A DNA stretch of 64,000 nt, from the NCBI RefSeq assembly GCF_000715075.1, contig NC_134082.1, positions 58,615,466 through 58,679,465 on the forward strand, in the 5' to 3' direction. Origin of the DNA: Nicotiana tabacum. Lineage: Eukaryota; Streptophyta; Magnoliopsida; Solanales; Solanaceae. How positions within the stretch are numbered: the stretch's first letter is position 1; each line of letters begins with the position of its first letter. Position numbers and translations under genes: made by a program. Positions 1-11,246 of this stretch are shown here, one piece after another. The notes under the pieces were generated by a model. The model did not search any database. It had not been told where the DNA came from and worked only from the letters and a program-made list of their open reading frames with translations.

Positions 1-278
1 TCCACGAGGGTTTTGATCAATTCTTCCCTGACATTCGGCTCAATATGGATGCTGATTTTGGTTTCTCGGACATTATCAGCGTCTCCTAGATTCACAGCCT
101 TAGTGTTATTTAGGTTAGGTTTGGTTTTTTCTTCAAATTGGCACAGTTCTCGGTTTATCTCTTCGAAGGCTTTATCTTCGTCATATTCAGATTCATCGTC
201 ACAAACGACCTCTTGCATCATTGAGTCGGATTCAGATTGATTTATTAGACTAGGTCGAAGATCCTCTGTGCATGCCAT
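1..278 (-). pseudogene. pol: Element A pol polyprotein, N-terminal linker before RT (partial)
   Basis: On the minus strand a frame is open from an ATG at 276-278 to the window edge. It encodes an acidic serine/glutamate/aspartate-rich stretch followed by a segment ending in the motif VNLGD and then RETKISIHI. The same linker precedes the reverse transcriptase in element B (29917-30130 and 37157-37370), which identifies this as the start of pol. The catalytic domains are beyond position 1, so activity cannot be judged. A splice-acceptor-like AG at 305-306 lies just upstream and would join this frame to the protease exon. I see no stop codon in this part. Confidence 0.7.
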
Positions 279-475
279 GTCATTAGAACCAGTAAAAAGG
301 GAACTGTTCAGAAAGAAAAAGAACAAAACAAAATTAAAATGGCACAAAAGAAGAGAACTTTATTAAACTTGCGGGATAAAAGGGTTCACACTTTTACAAA
401 ACAAAAGTAAAATTTGGATTACACCCTGGAATAATCCGAACAAAACAAAACAAACAAAACATAAATCAAAGCCTA
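279..475 (-). other. Intron-like spacer between protease and pol of element A
   Basis: A non-coding gap lies between the protease frame (end 476-478) and the pol frame (start 278). On the minus strand it is T-rich and ends with a pyrimidine tract followed by an AG at 305-306, a good 3' splice site. Ogre elements are known to have a partly spliced intron here, allowing a gag-pro versus full polyprotein ratio. I could not assign the donor confidently. Confidence 0.5.
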
Positions 476-2121
476 CTACCAAGACTCCCCTCGGACAGGA
501 AGAGGAGTAACTGTCCAATTGTTGGTTTTGGCCTCAGGCCCCACAAACTGTATCTCTGCTCTGCTGGAACCTTCTCCAGCTTCTACTATACTGACATCAG
601 CGAATAGCCGCTCGAAACTCTAATTCAGGTCCCCATACATACCAATCAATGGTCCTAGAATATTTGGGATCGGTGGCCTTTTGGCGCTTGCTTTGACAAA
701 AGATCTTGAGAGACGTGGCACAGGTTTGGGAAGATACCAGACTTTCTTCTTCATTTTCCGCGCTTGCTTTACATCTGCTGCGGTTGGTTTGAACCCCAAT
801 CCGAAAGTTTCTAGATTTTTAGGCAGGGAGACAGGTTGGACAATCCCCTGAAGCTCGACTCCCAGGCCCTTTCCCGGCACAAATCCATTACCCAGCATTT
901 CCGAGACCATCATGACTGTCGCGGCGGCTACCCTAGGGTGCGGGATGATTTCTCCTTCAGAAATTTTGTTTGCCGACACTGTATCGAAAATCTGGTAGAC
1001 CCAAGGACCTTTGTCATCATAGGTCTCTATGAAGGGCACAATGGCGCCACCCATGGTGCATGCCGTGTCCTCGCCGTGTAGTACGACCTCCTGCCTATCC
1101 CACTCGAACTTCACCATCTGATGTAGGGTGGAGGGCACTGCTTTGGCTGCATGAATCCATGGTCGTCCTAACAGAAGGTTATAAGATACTGTGGCATCTA
1201 ATACCTGGAACTCCATGGTGAACAGGACAGGACCGATGGTCAATTCAAGTACAACATCCCCTACTGTAGCTGTTCCATTTCCGTCAAATCCTCGGACACA
1301 AATGCTATTCTTGTGGATTCTTCCGTGGTTGATCTTTAACTGGTTCAGGGTGGATAATGGACAAATATTGGCACTTGACCCGTTATCCACTAATACCCGA
1401 GTAACTACCGCGTTTTCACATTTGACAGTCAGATAGAGAGCTTTATTATGCTCCGTACCTTCCACTGGCAGATCATCATCTGAGAACGTTACCCTGTTCA
1501 CTTCGAAAATCTTGTTGGCAATGGTTTCCAGGTGGTTTACAGAAATCTCGTTGGGTACATGAGCTTCGTTCAGTATTTTCATCAGGGCCCGGCGATGTTC
1601 CTCAGAATGGATCAGTAATGATAGCAGCGAGATCTGTGCTGGTGTTTTCCTCAGCTGCTCGACCACAGAGTAGTCCTGCACTTTCATCTTCCTCAAGAAC
1701 TCCTCAGCCTCTTCTTCGGACACAGGTTTCTTGGTTGTAGCGGGGTTGGTTCTTCTTAGCTCCACCGGAGCAAAACACCGACCCGATCGATTCAGTCCTT
1801 GCACTTCACAACTAACTTCCTCCACTTGTTTTCCTTTGTACATCACCACTGCCCTCTCGTATTTCCAAGGCACAGCCTTACTATCAACCATCGGCAACTA
1901 AACTGCGGGCTTTATTGTGACCAGTTCCCTGTATACCCCTTTTAACACAACTGCAGGTGTGGGCGGAGTCCCTGATATTACCAACTTGTTTGGCTCGGGT
2001 TTGCTTGTTATGGCGGACGGTCTCTTCCCCAATATCACTACCGGCTTGACGCCTTCTCCCTGGGACTGTACCCCTGTTCCTCCACTGGTCGGTCCTTCTT
2101 TCGGAGCGGCCTGGATCATCA
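476..2121 (-). pseudogene. pro: Element A protease (retropepsin) with G-patch domain
   Basis: The main open stretch is 620-1897 (425 codons). It has the aspartic protease active site DNGSSA at residues 171-176, the second protease motif LLGRPW at 242-247, and a glycine-rich G-patch at about 333-370 (GNGFVPGKGLG). The same frame continues upstream to 2121 across a TAG at 1898-1900, probably a mutated CAG, and downstream across a TAG at 620-622 to tandem stops at 473-478. The enzyme would cleave the Gag-Pol precursor. The G-patch is an RNA-binding glycine motif also found behind the protease of some retroviruses. The upstream end is cut by element C, whose insertion repeats eight codons of this gene. 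Two in-frame nonsense codons make it a pseudogene. Confidence 0.85.
2095..2121. repeat. Left copy of 27-bp direct repeat flanking element C
   Basis: Identical to 16843-16869. It belongs to element A's gag-pro coding sequence (encoding the MIQAAPKE stretch) and was duplicated at insertion of C. Ty3/gypsy target duplications are normally about 5 bp, so 27 bp is atypical. Confidence 0.85.
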
Positions 2122-2898
2122 GCACCCTGCGAGGGGACAAAGGAGTTTTTCCAATTAAAGGACAATCGAAACGGGATTGGTTTATTTATTTCAGAGTTGC
2201 CACTTGGGAGATTTAGGGTGTCCCAAGTCACCAATTTTAATCCCGAATCGAGGAAAAGAATGACTCCATATTACAGTCTGCGTACCAGAAATCCGGATAA
2301 GGAATTCTGTTAACCCGGGAGAAGGTGTTAGGCATTCCCGAGTTCCGTGGTTCTAGCACGGTCGCTCAACTGTTATATTTGGCTTATTTATCTGATTTTT
2401 AATACAATATGAACTTATGTGCAGATTTTATCTTTCAACCGCTTTGTTATTATTGTTTTAAAAGAAATGTGAACATCGCTTAAAACACGTCTTTGGACTG
2501 CATCACATGAAATGCACCCACAATCCGGAACATGTTTTATTTGATGTTTTGGGATTTGGATACGGGTCGCATGAAATGCACACCCATGCTTAAGAAAGTA
2601 AAATATTAAACACGCGCCTAAAGAGACTATCGCGTTGTTATTTTGGGGAAGCCGTGAAATTCGCTAAACGACCCTCCTGAATTCTAAGTAATTTTAAACA
2701 AGTATTTACTGAGGGCCCCACAATTTGTATTTTTATTCGGCGAGGCTCATCTCATTCTTATTTTTTAGAGGAATTTGCAACGTCGTGGACATGCATCTCG
2801 AACCACGTTACAATCAATGTACCCGCGATTTTAGAGACACCTTTCAACTCCGCTGAGATTTGGATTTGGGTCACATAAATGTGCACCCGAGTTAGGGA

Positions 2899-3351
2899 CT
2901 GAACCAGTGGTTCTGGGTCTAATCCCCAGCAGAGTCGCCAGAGCTGTCACACCTCCTTTTTACATACCCAAGAGGGTGCAATGGAGTTTTTTCCAATTAA
3001 AGGACAATCGAAACGGGATTGGTTTATTTATGGAGATTTGGAAGAGGAGATTTATGTGGAGCAGCTAGAAGGATTTGAAGTAGCTGTAAAGAAACACATG
3101 GTGTGCAAATTGAATAAGAGTCTTTATGGATTGAAGCAGACACCAAGGCAGTGGTACATGAAGTTTTATGACTACTTAGTCATTTTCTAGATTTGCGGCT
3201 TCTTGCCACGTTTGGGAGGAGATGAGGGATTATTTTATTAATTATTTATCCACTTATTAGTTAACTGGGTAATGTCCTGTTATCAGTTAATTAATCAATT
3301 ACCCGCATAATTTAAAAATTACCACAAATTACTTAAAATTCTATTTATTTT
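2899..3351 (+). other. Chimeric insert in the element C left LTR
   Basis: Present here but absent from the partner LTR, where flanking sequence is continuous at about 14638. From left to right it contains the region just inside a primer-binding site (2899-2944, matching 13793-13840), an LTR tip (2945-3030, matching 13841 onward and 23094 onward), a Ty1/copia RT fragment (3031-3190) and about 160 bp of unassigned AT-rich DNA. I see no clear target duplication around it. Confidence 0.75.
3031..3190 (+). pseudogene. Ty1/copia reverse transcriptase fragment
   Basis: The translation has the copia RT signature IYVEQLEGFEV, then VCKLNKSLYGLKQTPRQWY, a hallmark of plant Ty1/copia polyproteins and unlike any gypsy RT in this window. 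About 53 residues are present with no catalytic YVDD. The reading frame is fused upstream to an Ogre LTR tip and ends at a TAG at 3188-3190. It is a short captured or template-switched piece, not a gene. Confidence 0.8.
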
Positions 3352-5546
3352 TATTAAGGCGCGCCTAAAGCAACTAGCGCATTATTATTTTGGGTGGGGC
3401 CGTGAAATTTGCTAAACGGCCCATCCCGGAATCTAAGTATTTAATATATACATTTAGAGGGCCCCACAGCTTGTATTTTCTATTTGGCGAGGCTCGTCTC
3501 ATTTTTATTTATTTATTTATTTTTCTTTTTTTTTCTTTTAGAAATAGGACAAGGCTAAAATAACTATGTTTTGTGCTACTTCGCGAGATCATAGGTTATA
3601 AATTGAACTTATTTTATGAAGTGAGTATTTTCCCGCGGAATTAAAATTGCTACTATAATTTCAACATTACTACCACATGTATAAACGATTATTAAGACAA
3701 ACTAAATAATTAACACCTTTCAGAATATGTGCAAACCCCTATTATGACAAATATTTGGATAACAACAGTTTAACATGAAGAAACAAAATGGCAAATAGCT
3801 ACTTAAAATAACGAAACAACGGAAAAGAACTAGGATACCATACGGAGTTAATTATCAAAAATAGCAATTCGCAATCATCATGTATATATGTCTCGCGCAA
3901 TTTCGCGTACTATCCGCATGAACTAGGATTGTATTTCAACAAACACATGTACATATTACTAAACAACAAATATGAAGGACACGGACAGAGATGACCTACT
4001 TGATATTATCGTCCGATGCGTTGGACCTGCGACGAAACCTCGGACAACAAACTTGATGTACCGGACCTCGACGAACCAAAGGCGACCTCAACGGACTGCA
4101 CGACGACAGTGAAAGAACAGCAATAACCTGGGCTGGTTGGTTGTCGCGTTTGGATAGTACAGCTGGAGCAGTGGTGTTTGGACGGTGTTCAGTGGTCGTT
4201 TGATCCACTGCTGGGCGTGAGGAAACGACGGGGAGACTGGTGGTGGCGTGAAGTCGAGCTGGAGGTTTGGTGGTGTACGCCGGTGGTCGACGAGGCTGGG
4301 TAGCAGGTGGTCGTGGGCTGCTGTTTGACGGACGTGCTGAAAACGAACAGCAACAACAATGGCTGCTGCTCGACCGACGCAGCAATGGGGTCGACGATGA
4401 ACCTAGGAGGATGAGGAATGGTCGTGAGCTGGTGGTTTTTGACTGTAGGGTCGAGGGTTATGGAGGCTTGGAGGCGAGGAGGGTGACGATGAAGCTGGTT
4501 CGTGAGGGATGGTGGGTTGTTGATGGTGGTCGCGAGACGGAGAGGGAGCTGGGGCGACGACCGGGAAAGCAACAGTCGTTGTTGCTTGACAGATGCTGGA
4601 CGCAGTGGAGGAAACGGTTAGCGGCAACAATGGTGGGTTTCACGGAGGTGGTGTTTGGTGGTGGGAGTTGGTTGCGACGGGGGGATGGAAGGGTCTACTT
4701 GGTGTAGGGTTCCGACTGGGTTTTTGTTTGGTGGTCGTGAGGGCAATGATCGACGGAGAGCTCCTAGGTTTTTCTCTTCTTCTTCTTTTTGAAGAAGATG
4801 TACAGTACCCCAAAAATTTCCAAAAAATTCCCTCCTTCGTTTTTTTCAAAAAAAGTCCTCCCTTCTTCAAGTCCTTTGTCCGTGTATTTAGTATCCTTGC
4901 CAAGGGAAATGAGCCCCACGCGTGGTGGGGTTCGAGACTTGTGTCCCCCACGTGTGGTGGGGTTCCCCATGTGTCATGGACTCGGTTTATTATGGGCTAG
5001 GTCCGAAAATTAAGCCTAAAACTGGGTAGTTTGAACCCGAATATTATTCTTTTGCCCGGACCCGAGAAATAGGAACACGGCGTTGCTCAACTAGTAGTCC
5101 TATGCAAGCAAAATAACTACCAAAAATAAGACTAATATTTAAACAAAACTATATCTTCTTTTTTTTGAATATTTTTTCAAGATTTAAAATAGCTACAAAA
5201 TATTAATAAAATTATTTTTGTAATTTTCGTTTTTATATATAAAGATAAAATATGAAGTAATATTTTTTGTATTTTTCAAAATTATAATGACTGCAAACAT
5301 TAATAGAACTATATATTTTTTGTAATTTTCGAATTTATATAAAATACAAAATAAAGTGCAATTTTTGTATTTTTTCAAGTTTATGAGAAATACATAAACT
5401 AAAATTTATATATGTATTTTTGTGATTTTCTTTTTGCAACAAAATAAAGTAAAAATAGTTAAAATGGCTATATTAGACCCAATTACATATTTATGCTAAA
5501 AAAAATGTGAAAATCCTCGGGGAGGGTCAAAAATCACGTGCTTACA

Positions 5547-5560
5547 GCTGCCCCTCTTTG
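5547..5560 (-). promoter_or_regulatory. Polypurine tract of element C
   Basis: On the minus strand this reads CAAAGAGGGGCAGC directly before the LTR start TGTAAGC. It would prime plus-strand DNA synthesis and fixes the element's orientation as minus. Confidence 0.75.
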
Positions 5561-6576
5561 ACTGGAAACACGAAGAGTTTTCCGACAAAGAACGACTAGA
5601 CGTGTTTTTGACCCGATCATTATTTGGAGGGACCACACTAGGGAAAAAGAAGAAGGGGATGTGACCGAGCCCTGGTATCTGAGCTGCCTACATATCCTTG
5701 GTTATACAGGAATCAGGCCACGTGTAGTTCGGGAATGAGAGAGATGGTGAAGTGTACCGAGGTGAAGAGCCGATCGAGGTGCCGTTCCGTTGAGGTTCCG
5801 GTCCGCGGTCCTGTCATTACAACAAAAAATGAAAACTGAAAAAGACTAACTAAGCCTATCAGCTACTAGTTACAAGGATTCCTATCTTCAAGTCTTCTGA
5901 AACTTGGTCTTGAGTCTTGAATGGTGCTTCATACAGACTTTGGATTTGAACCTTGATACTTGCTAGTTGTAGGCGCTAGTTCTTGAGCAGATCGCATCCG
6001 TTCTCCACTTCCGTGCTTCGGATTCATTCATTTTTTCTTTTTCTTCTTTTTTTTCTTTTTGTTTTTGTGACTAGCTTTTGTTGACCCTCTCAGACTGTTG
6101 ACTCGCATTTTTGAGGCGAGCTTCTTGTTGTTTCTAACTTGGATTGAATGTTGGGGATTTTGTTGTAGCCTTCTGCCTCCAATGGGTTACGACTTGACCT
6201 TGAACGATGTTCCTCTGTTCTATAGGCGGACCCCTAACTTCTTCAATCTTTGACATATAACAACCTCCGCTCTACAGGCAGGCTCCTGACAAACAACATA
6301 AACACAAATGAAATTTCCTCACCCAGTTTGCACTGGGAAGGTTTGTGAGTCGTTAGCAAAATCGTAACCCACTGATACTGCCGATGCAGTGCTGAGAGTG
6401 AACTAAAGACTAGACCAGGATGTGCATCTCCTACGGGTAAAATCTCAATTTAGGAAGTGAGTCTCCTAAAATAAAATATAACCTGAAATATATTCCCTTG
6501 TTATACAGGTGGGCGCCTAACTTCCATGCTTGAAATGTAAAGACTGAAATGTATTCCTCTCGTTATACAGGTGGGC
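5561..6576 (-). other. Element C 3' untranslated region, unique part
   Basis: No coding potential seen. It holds one two-stem hairpin motif (5686-5730) close to the polypurine tract. Four short imperfect repeats of a unit like ATACAGGTGGGCGCCTAAC lie at about 6215-6575. Sense transcription is on the minus strand. Confidence 0.6.
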
Positions 6577-7804
6577 GCCTGGGTTTAGGGAGAAGGTTCA
6601 TCAGACTAGGTCATTTTGTTTTTTTGGTTATCTTAGGAGAAAGATTCATCAGACTAAGATTTTGATCCTAGGAGAAGGTTCATCAGACTAGGTCATTTTT
6701 GTTTTTTGGTTATCTTAGGAGAAAGATTCATCAGACTAAGATTTTGATCCTAGGAGAAGGTTCGTCAGACTAGGTCTCTATCTTAGGAGAAAAATTCGTC
6801 AGACTAAGATTTTGATCCTAGGAGAAGGTTCGTCAGACTAGGTCTCTATCTTAGGAGAAAAATTTGTCAGACTAAGATTTTGATCCTAGGAGAAGGTTCA
6901 TCAGACTAGGTCATTTTTTGTTTTTTGGTTATCTTAGGAGAAAGATCCATCAGACTAAGATTTTGATCCTAGGAGAAGGTTCGTCAGACTAGGTCTCTAT
7001 CTTAGGAGAAAAATTTGTCAGACTAAGATTTTGATCCTAGGAGAAGGTTCATCAGACTAGGTCTTTTCTTTTTGGTATCTTAGGAGAAAGATTCATCAGA
7101 CTAAGATTTTGATCCTAGGAGAAGGTTCGTCAGACTAGGTCTCTATCTTAGGAGAAAAATTCGTCAGACTAAGATTTTGATCCTAGGAGAAGGTTCATCA
7201 GACTAGGTCATTTTTTGTTTTTTGGTTATCTTAGGAGAAAGATTCATCAGACTAAGATTTTGATCCTAGGAGAAGGTTCGTCAGACTAGGTCTCTATCTT
7301 AGGAGAAAAATTCGCCAGACTAAGATTTTGATCCTAGGAGAAGGTTCATCAGACTAGGTCTTTTCTTTTTGGTATCTTAGGAGAAAGATTCATCAGACTA
7401 AGATTTTGATCCTAGGAGAAGGTTCGTCAGACTAGGTCTCTATCTTAGGAGAAAAATTCATCGGACTAAGATTTTGATCCTAGGAGAAGGTTCATCAGAC
7501 TAGGTCATTTTTTGTTTTTTGGTTATCTTAGGAGAAAGATTCATCAGACTAAGATTTTGATCCTAGGAGAAGGTTCGTCAGACTAGGTCTCTATCTTAGG
7601 AGAAAAATTCGTCAGACTAAGATTTTGATCCTAGGAGAAGGTTCATCAGACTAGGTCTTTTCTTTTTGGTATCTTAGGAGAAAGATTCATCAGACTAAGA
7701 TTTTGATCCTAGGAGAAGGTTCGTCAGACTAGGTCTCTATCTTAGGAGAAAAATTCATCGGACTAAGATTTTGATCCTAGGAGAAGGTTCATCAGACTAG
7801 GTCA
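6577..7804. repeat. Tandem array of ~66-82 bp dimeric repeats in the element C 3' UTR
   Basis: About sixteen dimers, each made of two related ~32-bp halves containing AGGAGAAAGATTCATCAGAC and CCTAGGAGAAGGTTCATC. Units differ by an optional T-rich linker at the dimer boundary and by single bases (cat/cgt, aga/gga). A higher-order pattern of long and short dimers recurs. Tandem repeats in Ogre 3' UTRs are a known source of plant satellites. There is no protein frame through it. Confidence 0.9.
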
Positions 7805-7848
7805 TTTTTTGTTTTTTTGTTTTTTTTTATTATTTTTATTTTTTTTAA

Positions 7849-8205
7849 CAACAACTTAGGAGGAAATGCATCTCCTATGGGTAAAATAAACTTAGGAGGA
7901 AATGCATCTCCTATGGGTGAAAGTAAACTTAGGAGAAAATGCATCTCCTATGGGTAAAAACTAAACTTATGAGGAAATGCATCTCCTATGGGTAAAATAA
8001 ACTTAGGAGGAAATGCATCTCCTATGGGTGAAACTAAAACAAACTTAGGAGGAAATGCATCTCCTATGGATGAAACTAAAACAAACTTAGGAGGAAATGC
8101 ATCTCCTATGGGTAAAAATAAACTTAAACTTAGGAGGAAATGCATCTCCTATGGGTGAAACCCAAAACGAACTTAGGAGGAAATGCATCTCCTATGGGTA
8201 GAACT
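7849..8205. repeat. Second tandem array in the element C 3' UTR
   Basis: Eight or nine units of about 38-50 bp with the invariant core AGGAGGAAATGCATCTCCTA followed by TGGGTgAAA and a variable A-rich linker. The core is itself an imperfect palindrome (AGGAG...CTCCT around ATGCAT). Preceded by a poly-T stretch at 7800-7850. Confidence 0.9.
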
Positions 8206-11039
8206 CTAATGATTTCAAACTAGGAAGTGCGTCTCCTATTAATGAAACCTTCGCTTTCTTTTTTTTTTTCTTTTTTTTTTAAATTATTTACTTACCTGTA
8301 TTGTCCTCCCTCGAAACTGTTGGGGATTATTTAGATGGGGATGACTTTTACCCTTTTTTTTTCTTTTTTTTTTTCATTATTATCTTTTTATTCTTCTCTT
8401 TTTTTTTCGCATAGCTTCTTCCTTCGAAGACTACCTCCCTTGAAAGTCGTTTTACCTTTCCCCGAAAGGAACCGCTGAGGATACCGACTTTCCAACCTTG
8501 TGTTGGACTCCTCGCAACTGCTAGGGATAACACTGTTGGGGGGATTATTTACTTACCTGTTGGGGGGTAAAATGTTATCAGCTGGGGGTACTTGACTTCC
8601 AGAAAATTTTCTAAATGGAAGGAAAATTTTCTGCCCCAGTTTGATAATATCCCTTATGGCATTCCGTTCTGGCATCAATGCCATTTCCGTTACCTGTTTC
8701 AAATCAAACAAAATTTGTTAGTTTAAAACATGGTGGTTGGTTGTGATACTCCTGCTGGGATGGCTTTTCCCTTTCTCCTTCCTTGCTTTGTGCTCCACAA
8801 TTTATTGGGGACGATGACATTTGCTGGAGATAATCCCTTTCTGCTGGGGGTATCCCTATTCTTTTGTGGCATAGCTCGGAAACTGGCATTTTTCCGACTT
8901 TTAGTCTTGTATGAATTTCCCACAGATTCATGCTCACTGCTTTCCTTGCTTTGTTCACGGGCCTTGGCCTTGAGGTTTATAGCCTTGGTTTTGGCAAGGG
9001 TATCCCTCTTGACACTCGTCAATCCTTTTGTTGATTCCCTTTTGCTGGGGATATTTTGTTGACACTGGCGCTTGTTCCTTGCTGACTAAACCACTTGGAT
9101 GTACTAGTCAGATCTCCTTTTGGAAAGCTGATGGCCTATTTTGAAGTCAATTCACACTTGTTCTGACCAAGCAGACTCTATTGGGGATTTTTCTATGAAA
9201 GGTAAAAGATAAAAAGGGAACAGAATAAAAGGACAAAAGGAAAAAGACGACCTTTTAACAAAAGAAACTATAAATAAAAACCTATCAAACGCAGATACCG
9301 ACTCTAATGTTCATGACATGCGTATGTGGCCTATCCTTTACCGTCAATCATCTTTCAAGATCTTCAATTGGCGATTCCCCATCTGATTCTTAATCTTATT
9401 CGACTTGTAGTGCCCGAAGGGTTTTCACTATCAAGTCTCTCTCATTTGTATCACTTTCCAGCTGGGGGTTTGGAGTGTCGCTGGTGTGACTCTTTCTGCT
9501 GGAGATTAGAGTCCTTTCTGCTGTGGAACAGAATGTTATGTTCGCCGGTAAGACTCTTCATTTGTCTGACTTGACATCTTTTGAAGACTGATCAGAAGGT
9601 CTTTCTTTGGACCGTAATGTGGGTTTTGGATAGGCTATAAAGAAAGGGTATAAAAGGCTCAAAAAATACATTAATTTTGGGTTATTAGTTACAACCTTCG
9701 GAATTAGATTTATTTACAACAAACGCAACCTTTGCCCCAGTTTCTTGCTTGGGGATATTTTAATTGATTTTTTTTCATTTTCTAAAACTATGATCGAGCC
9801 GTGAAGCGCCTACGTATCCTCTTTGAGGAATCAGGTCAAACGTAGTTCCCAATTCCTCTTTTTCATTTGATTCTTTTTTTTTGTTATCATTTTTCTTTCT
9901 TTCTTTTTCTTCTTTCATTTTTTCTCTTTTTCGTTTTGTTGTTTTCTTTTCTTTTTTTTTTTCTTCTTTTTTTTTCATGCCATGCTTGCATTTTCTAGTC
10001 GTTTTTACTGATTCCGAACGAGGGGTATGAAAGAAAAATAAGTAAGGCTCAAAAGGGGTAACGAAGGATAAAGTGTTTAGGTAGCAGAACAAAATGCCTT
10101 CGTCATTCCAGTCTTCAAAACATGCCAAGTGCAAACAACACAATTGAACACAGATTTATAGTCTCTTCCGATGGTGTTGGTCTTGACAAATCATATTCAT
10201 ATTTGCTTTTTCATTTGTCAATTCTAAAGCACCGTTGGGCGACACTCTTATTATCATGAATGACCCTCATGCCAATTTGGCGAATCTTGCTTTTAACGGT
10301 TTTATTTGTGTTTTACTTGCCCTAGTTCCACATGACTCGAGCTCTGAATAATCTCAAACCGTCCTTATTTTCTTTAAATGGTCTGATCTCCTTTCTGGGA
10401 TTTTATGATTAACTTTAAAGACTAGGCCCAAACTGTGTGCGCATGTCATGTCCCTAGAATCGGCATTGAATCAAAAAATGATAAAAGAACTAAACAAAAA
10501 GATGACTGGAAATAAATAAAGGACCGAATTTTTTATTAGATTACCGGTGAAATGGTTTGAAGAAATAAAAACAAACCGAAACAACCAGAATAAAATCCTA
10601 ACACAGACTTGACAAAACTTAAACAAACTGATATGACAAAAGGAAAAGATAAGAAGGTTTGACACAGGACAAAATCCACATTACAACCTTAATAATCCGG
10701 ACAACAGAAATGACAACAAAATAAGCCACCAACTGCTTCTTTCTTGTTAACCAAGGAACGGAGCGTCCTCCCATTTTATCAAACTTGGCATCGTAGCCAC
10801 TGAGCTTTGCATTAGTATTGAAATGACTTCAATATCATTACCCTTAGTCAACAAGTTCCCAATAGGACTCGAATGCTTCTGTCATCAGGCCTGATCCCCG
10901 CAGAGTGTGCATCATGAGGTGCAAGTAAAGGATTCCGGGTGTCATTGTCCGGCTTACCACAAAACAACCACCTTAACTTTTTTGCAAAACAAACAGGTTA
11001 GAATGGACTCAGTCGGTCCTCATTATTAACAACATCTTT
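8206..11039 (-). other. Element C interior, non-coding
   Basis: No recognisable domain in six frames; the longest open stretches (8704-9062) are low-complexity shadows. It holds polypyrimidine blocks at 8260-8410 and 9890-9975, several dispersed copies of a GCTGGGGAT-like word, and a two-stem motif at 9808-9848. The motif's flank (a GGGGCAAA tract near 9730 and TCGATCA near 9792) matches the post-pol region of element B around 33410-33480. This is the remnant of the region between pol and the 3' LTR. Confidence 0.6.
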
Positions 11040-11180
11040 TTTTCTTTTTCTTTTTCGATGTTTTTCTTTTTATTTTCTTTTTTTTTCGCTTTTTCTTTTT
11101 CATTCTTTTTTTCATTCTTTTTTCATTTCTTTTTTTCATTTCTTTTTTTCATTTCTTTTTTTTCATTTCTTTTTTTTGTT
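11040..11180. repeat. Polypyrimidine simple repeat (CTTTTT/TTTTCATTTC)
   Basis: Low-complexity tract of short units, including four or more copies of a ttTTTCATTTC word, next to a two-stem motif copy at 11203-11246. Confidence 0.8.
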
Positions 11181-11246
11181 GTGGTCGAATCTTATGGAGA
11201 TTGCCTACGTATCATGACCCCGCATGAATCAGACCTTGTGTAGTTC

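Larger units (their letters stand above)
2122..5546 (-). repeat. Element C 3' LTR (left), tip missing and carrying an insert
   Basis: Aligns with 13860-16842 almost base for base apart from an insert at about 2899-3351. The terminal 19 bp present in the partner LTR (13841-13859) are absent here and the LTR starts abruptly at 2122 after the 27-bp repeat. The other end, at 5541-5546, is intact. It includes a GC-rich island at about 3996-4740 and an AT-rich stretch at 5100-5500. Confidence 0.85.

Noticed and set aside
13..240. Plus-strand 75-codon frame
   Set aside because: Shadow of the minus-strand pol linker of element A.
4189..4707. Overlapping open frames on both strands of the C LTR
   Set aside because: Low-complexity, GC-rich frames with no recognisable domain; open only because of base composition, and duplicated in the other LTR.
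5686..5730. Two-stem motif as a hammerhead ribozyme or tRNA-like structure
   Set aside because: It lacks the hammerhead CTGATGA and GAAA core pair and has no tRNA box A/B arrangement; only the stem pattern is shared with structured RNAs.
7849..8205. CRISPR-like array of short repeats with short spacers
   Set aside because: Spacers are similar A-rich linkers, the setting is a plant retrotransposon UTR, and no cas genes exist; it is an ordinary tandem repeat.
8704..9062. Frames of 84-110 codons on both strands in the C interior
   Set aside because: No domain, mutually overlapping, no counterpart in element A; treated as non-coding UTR.
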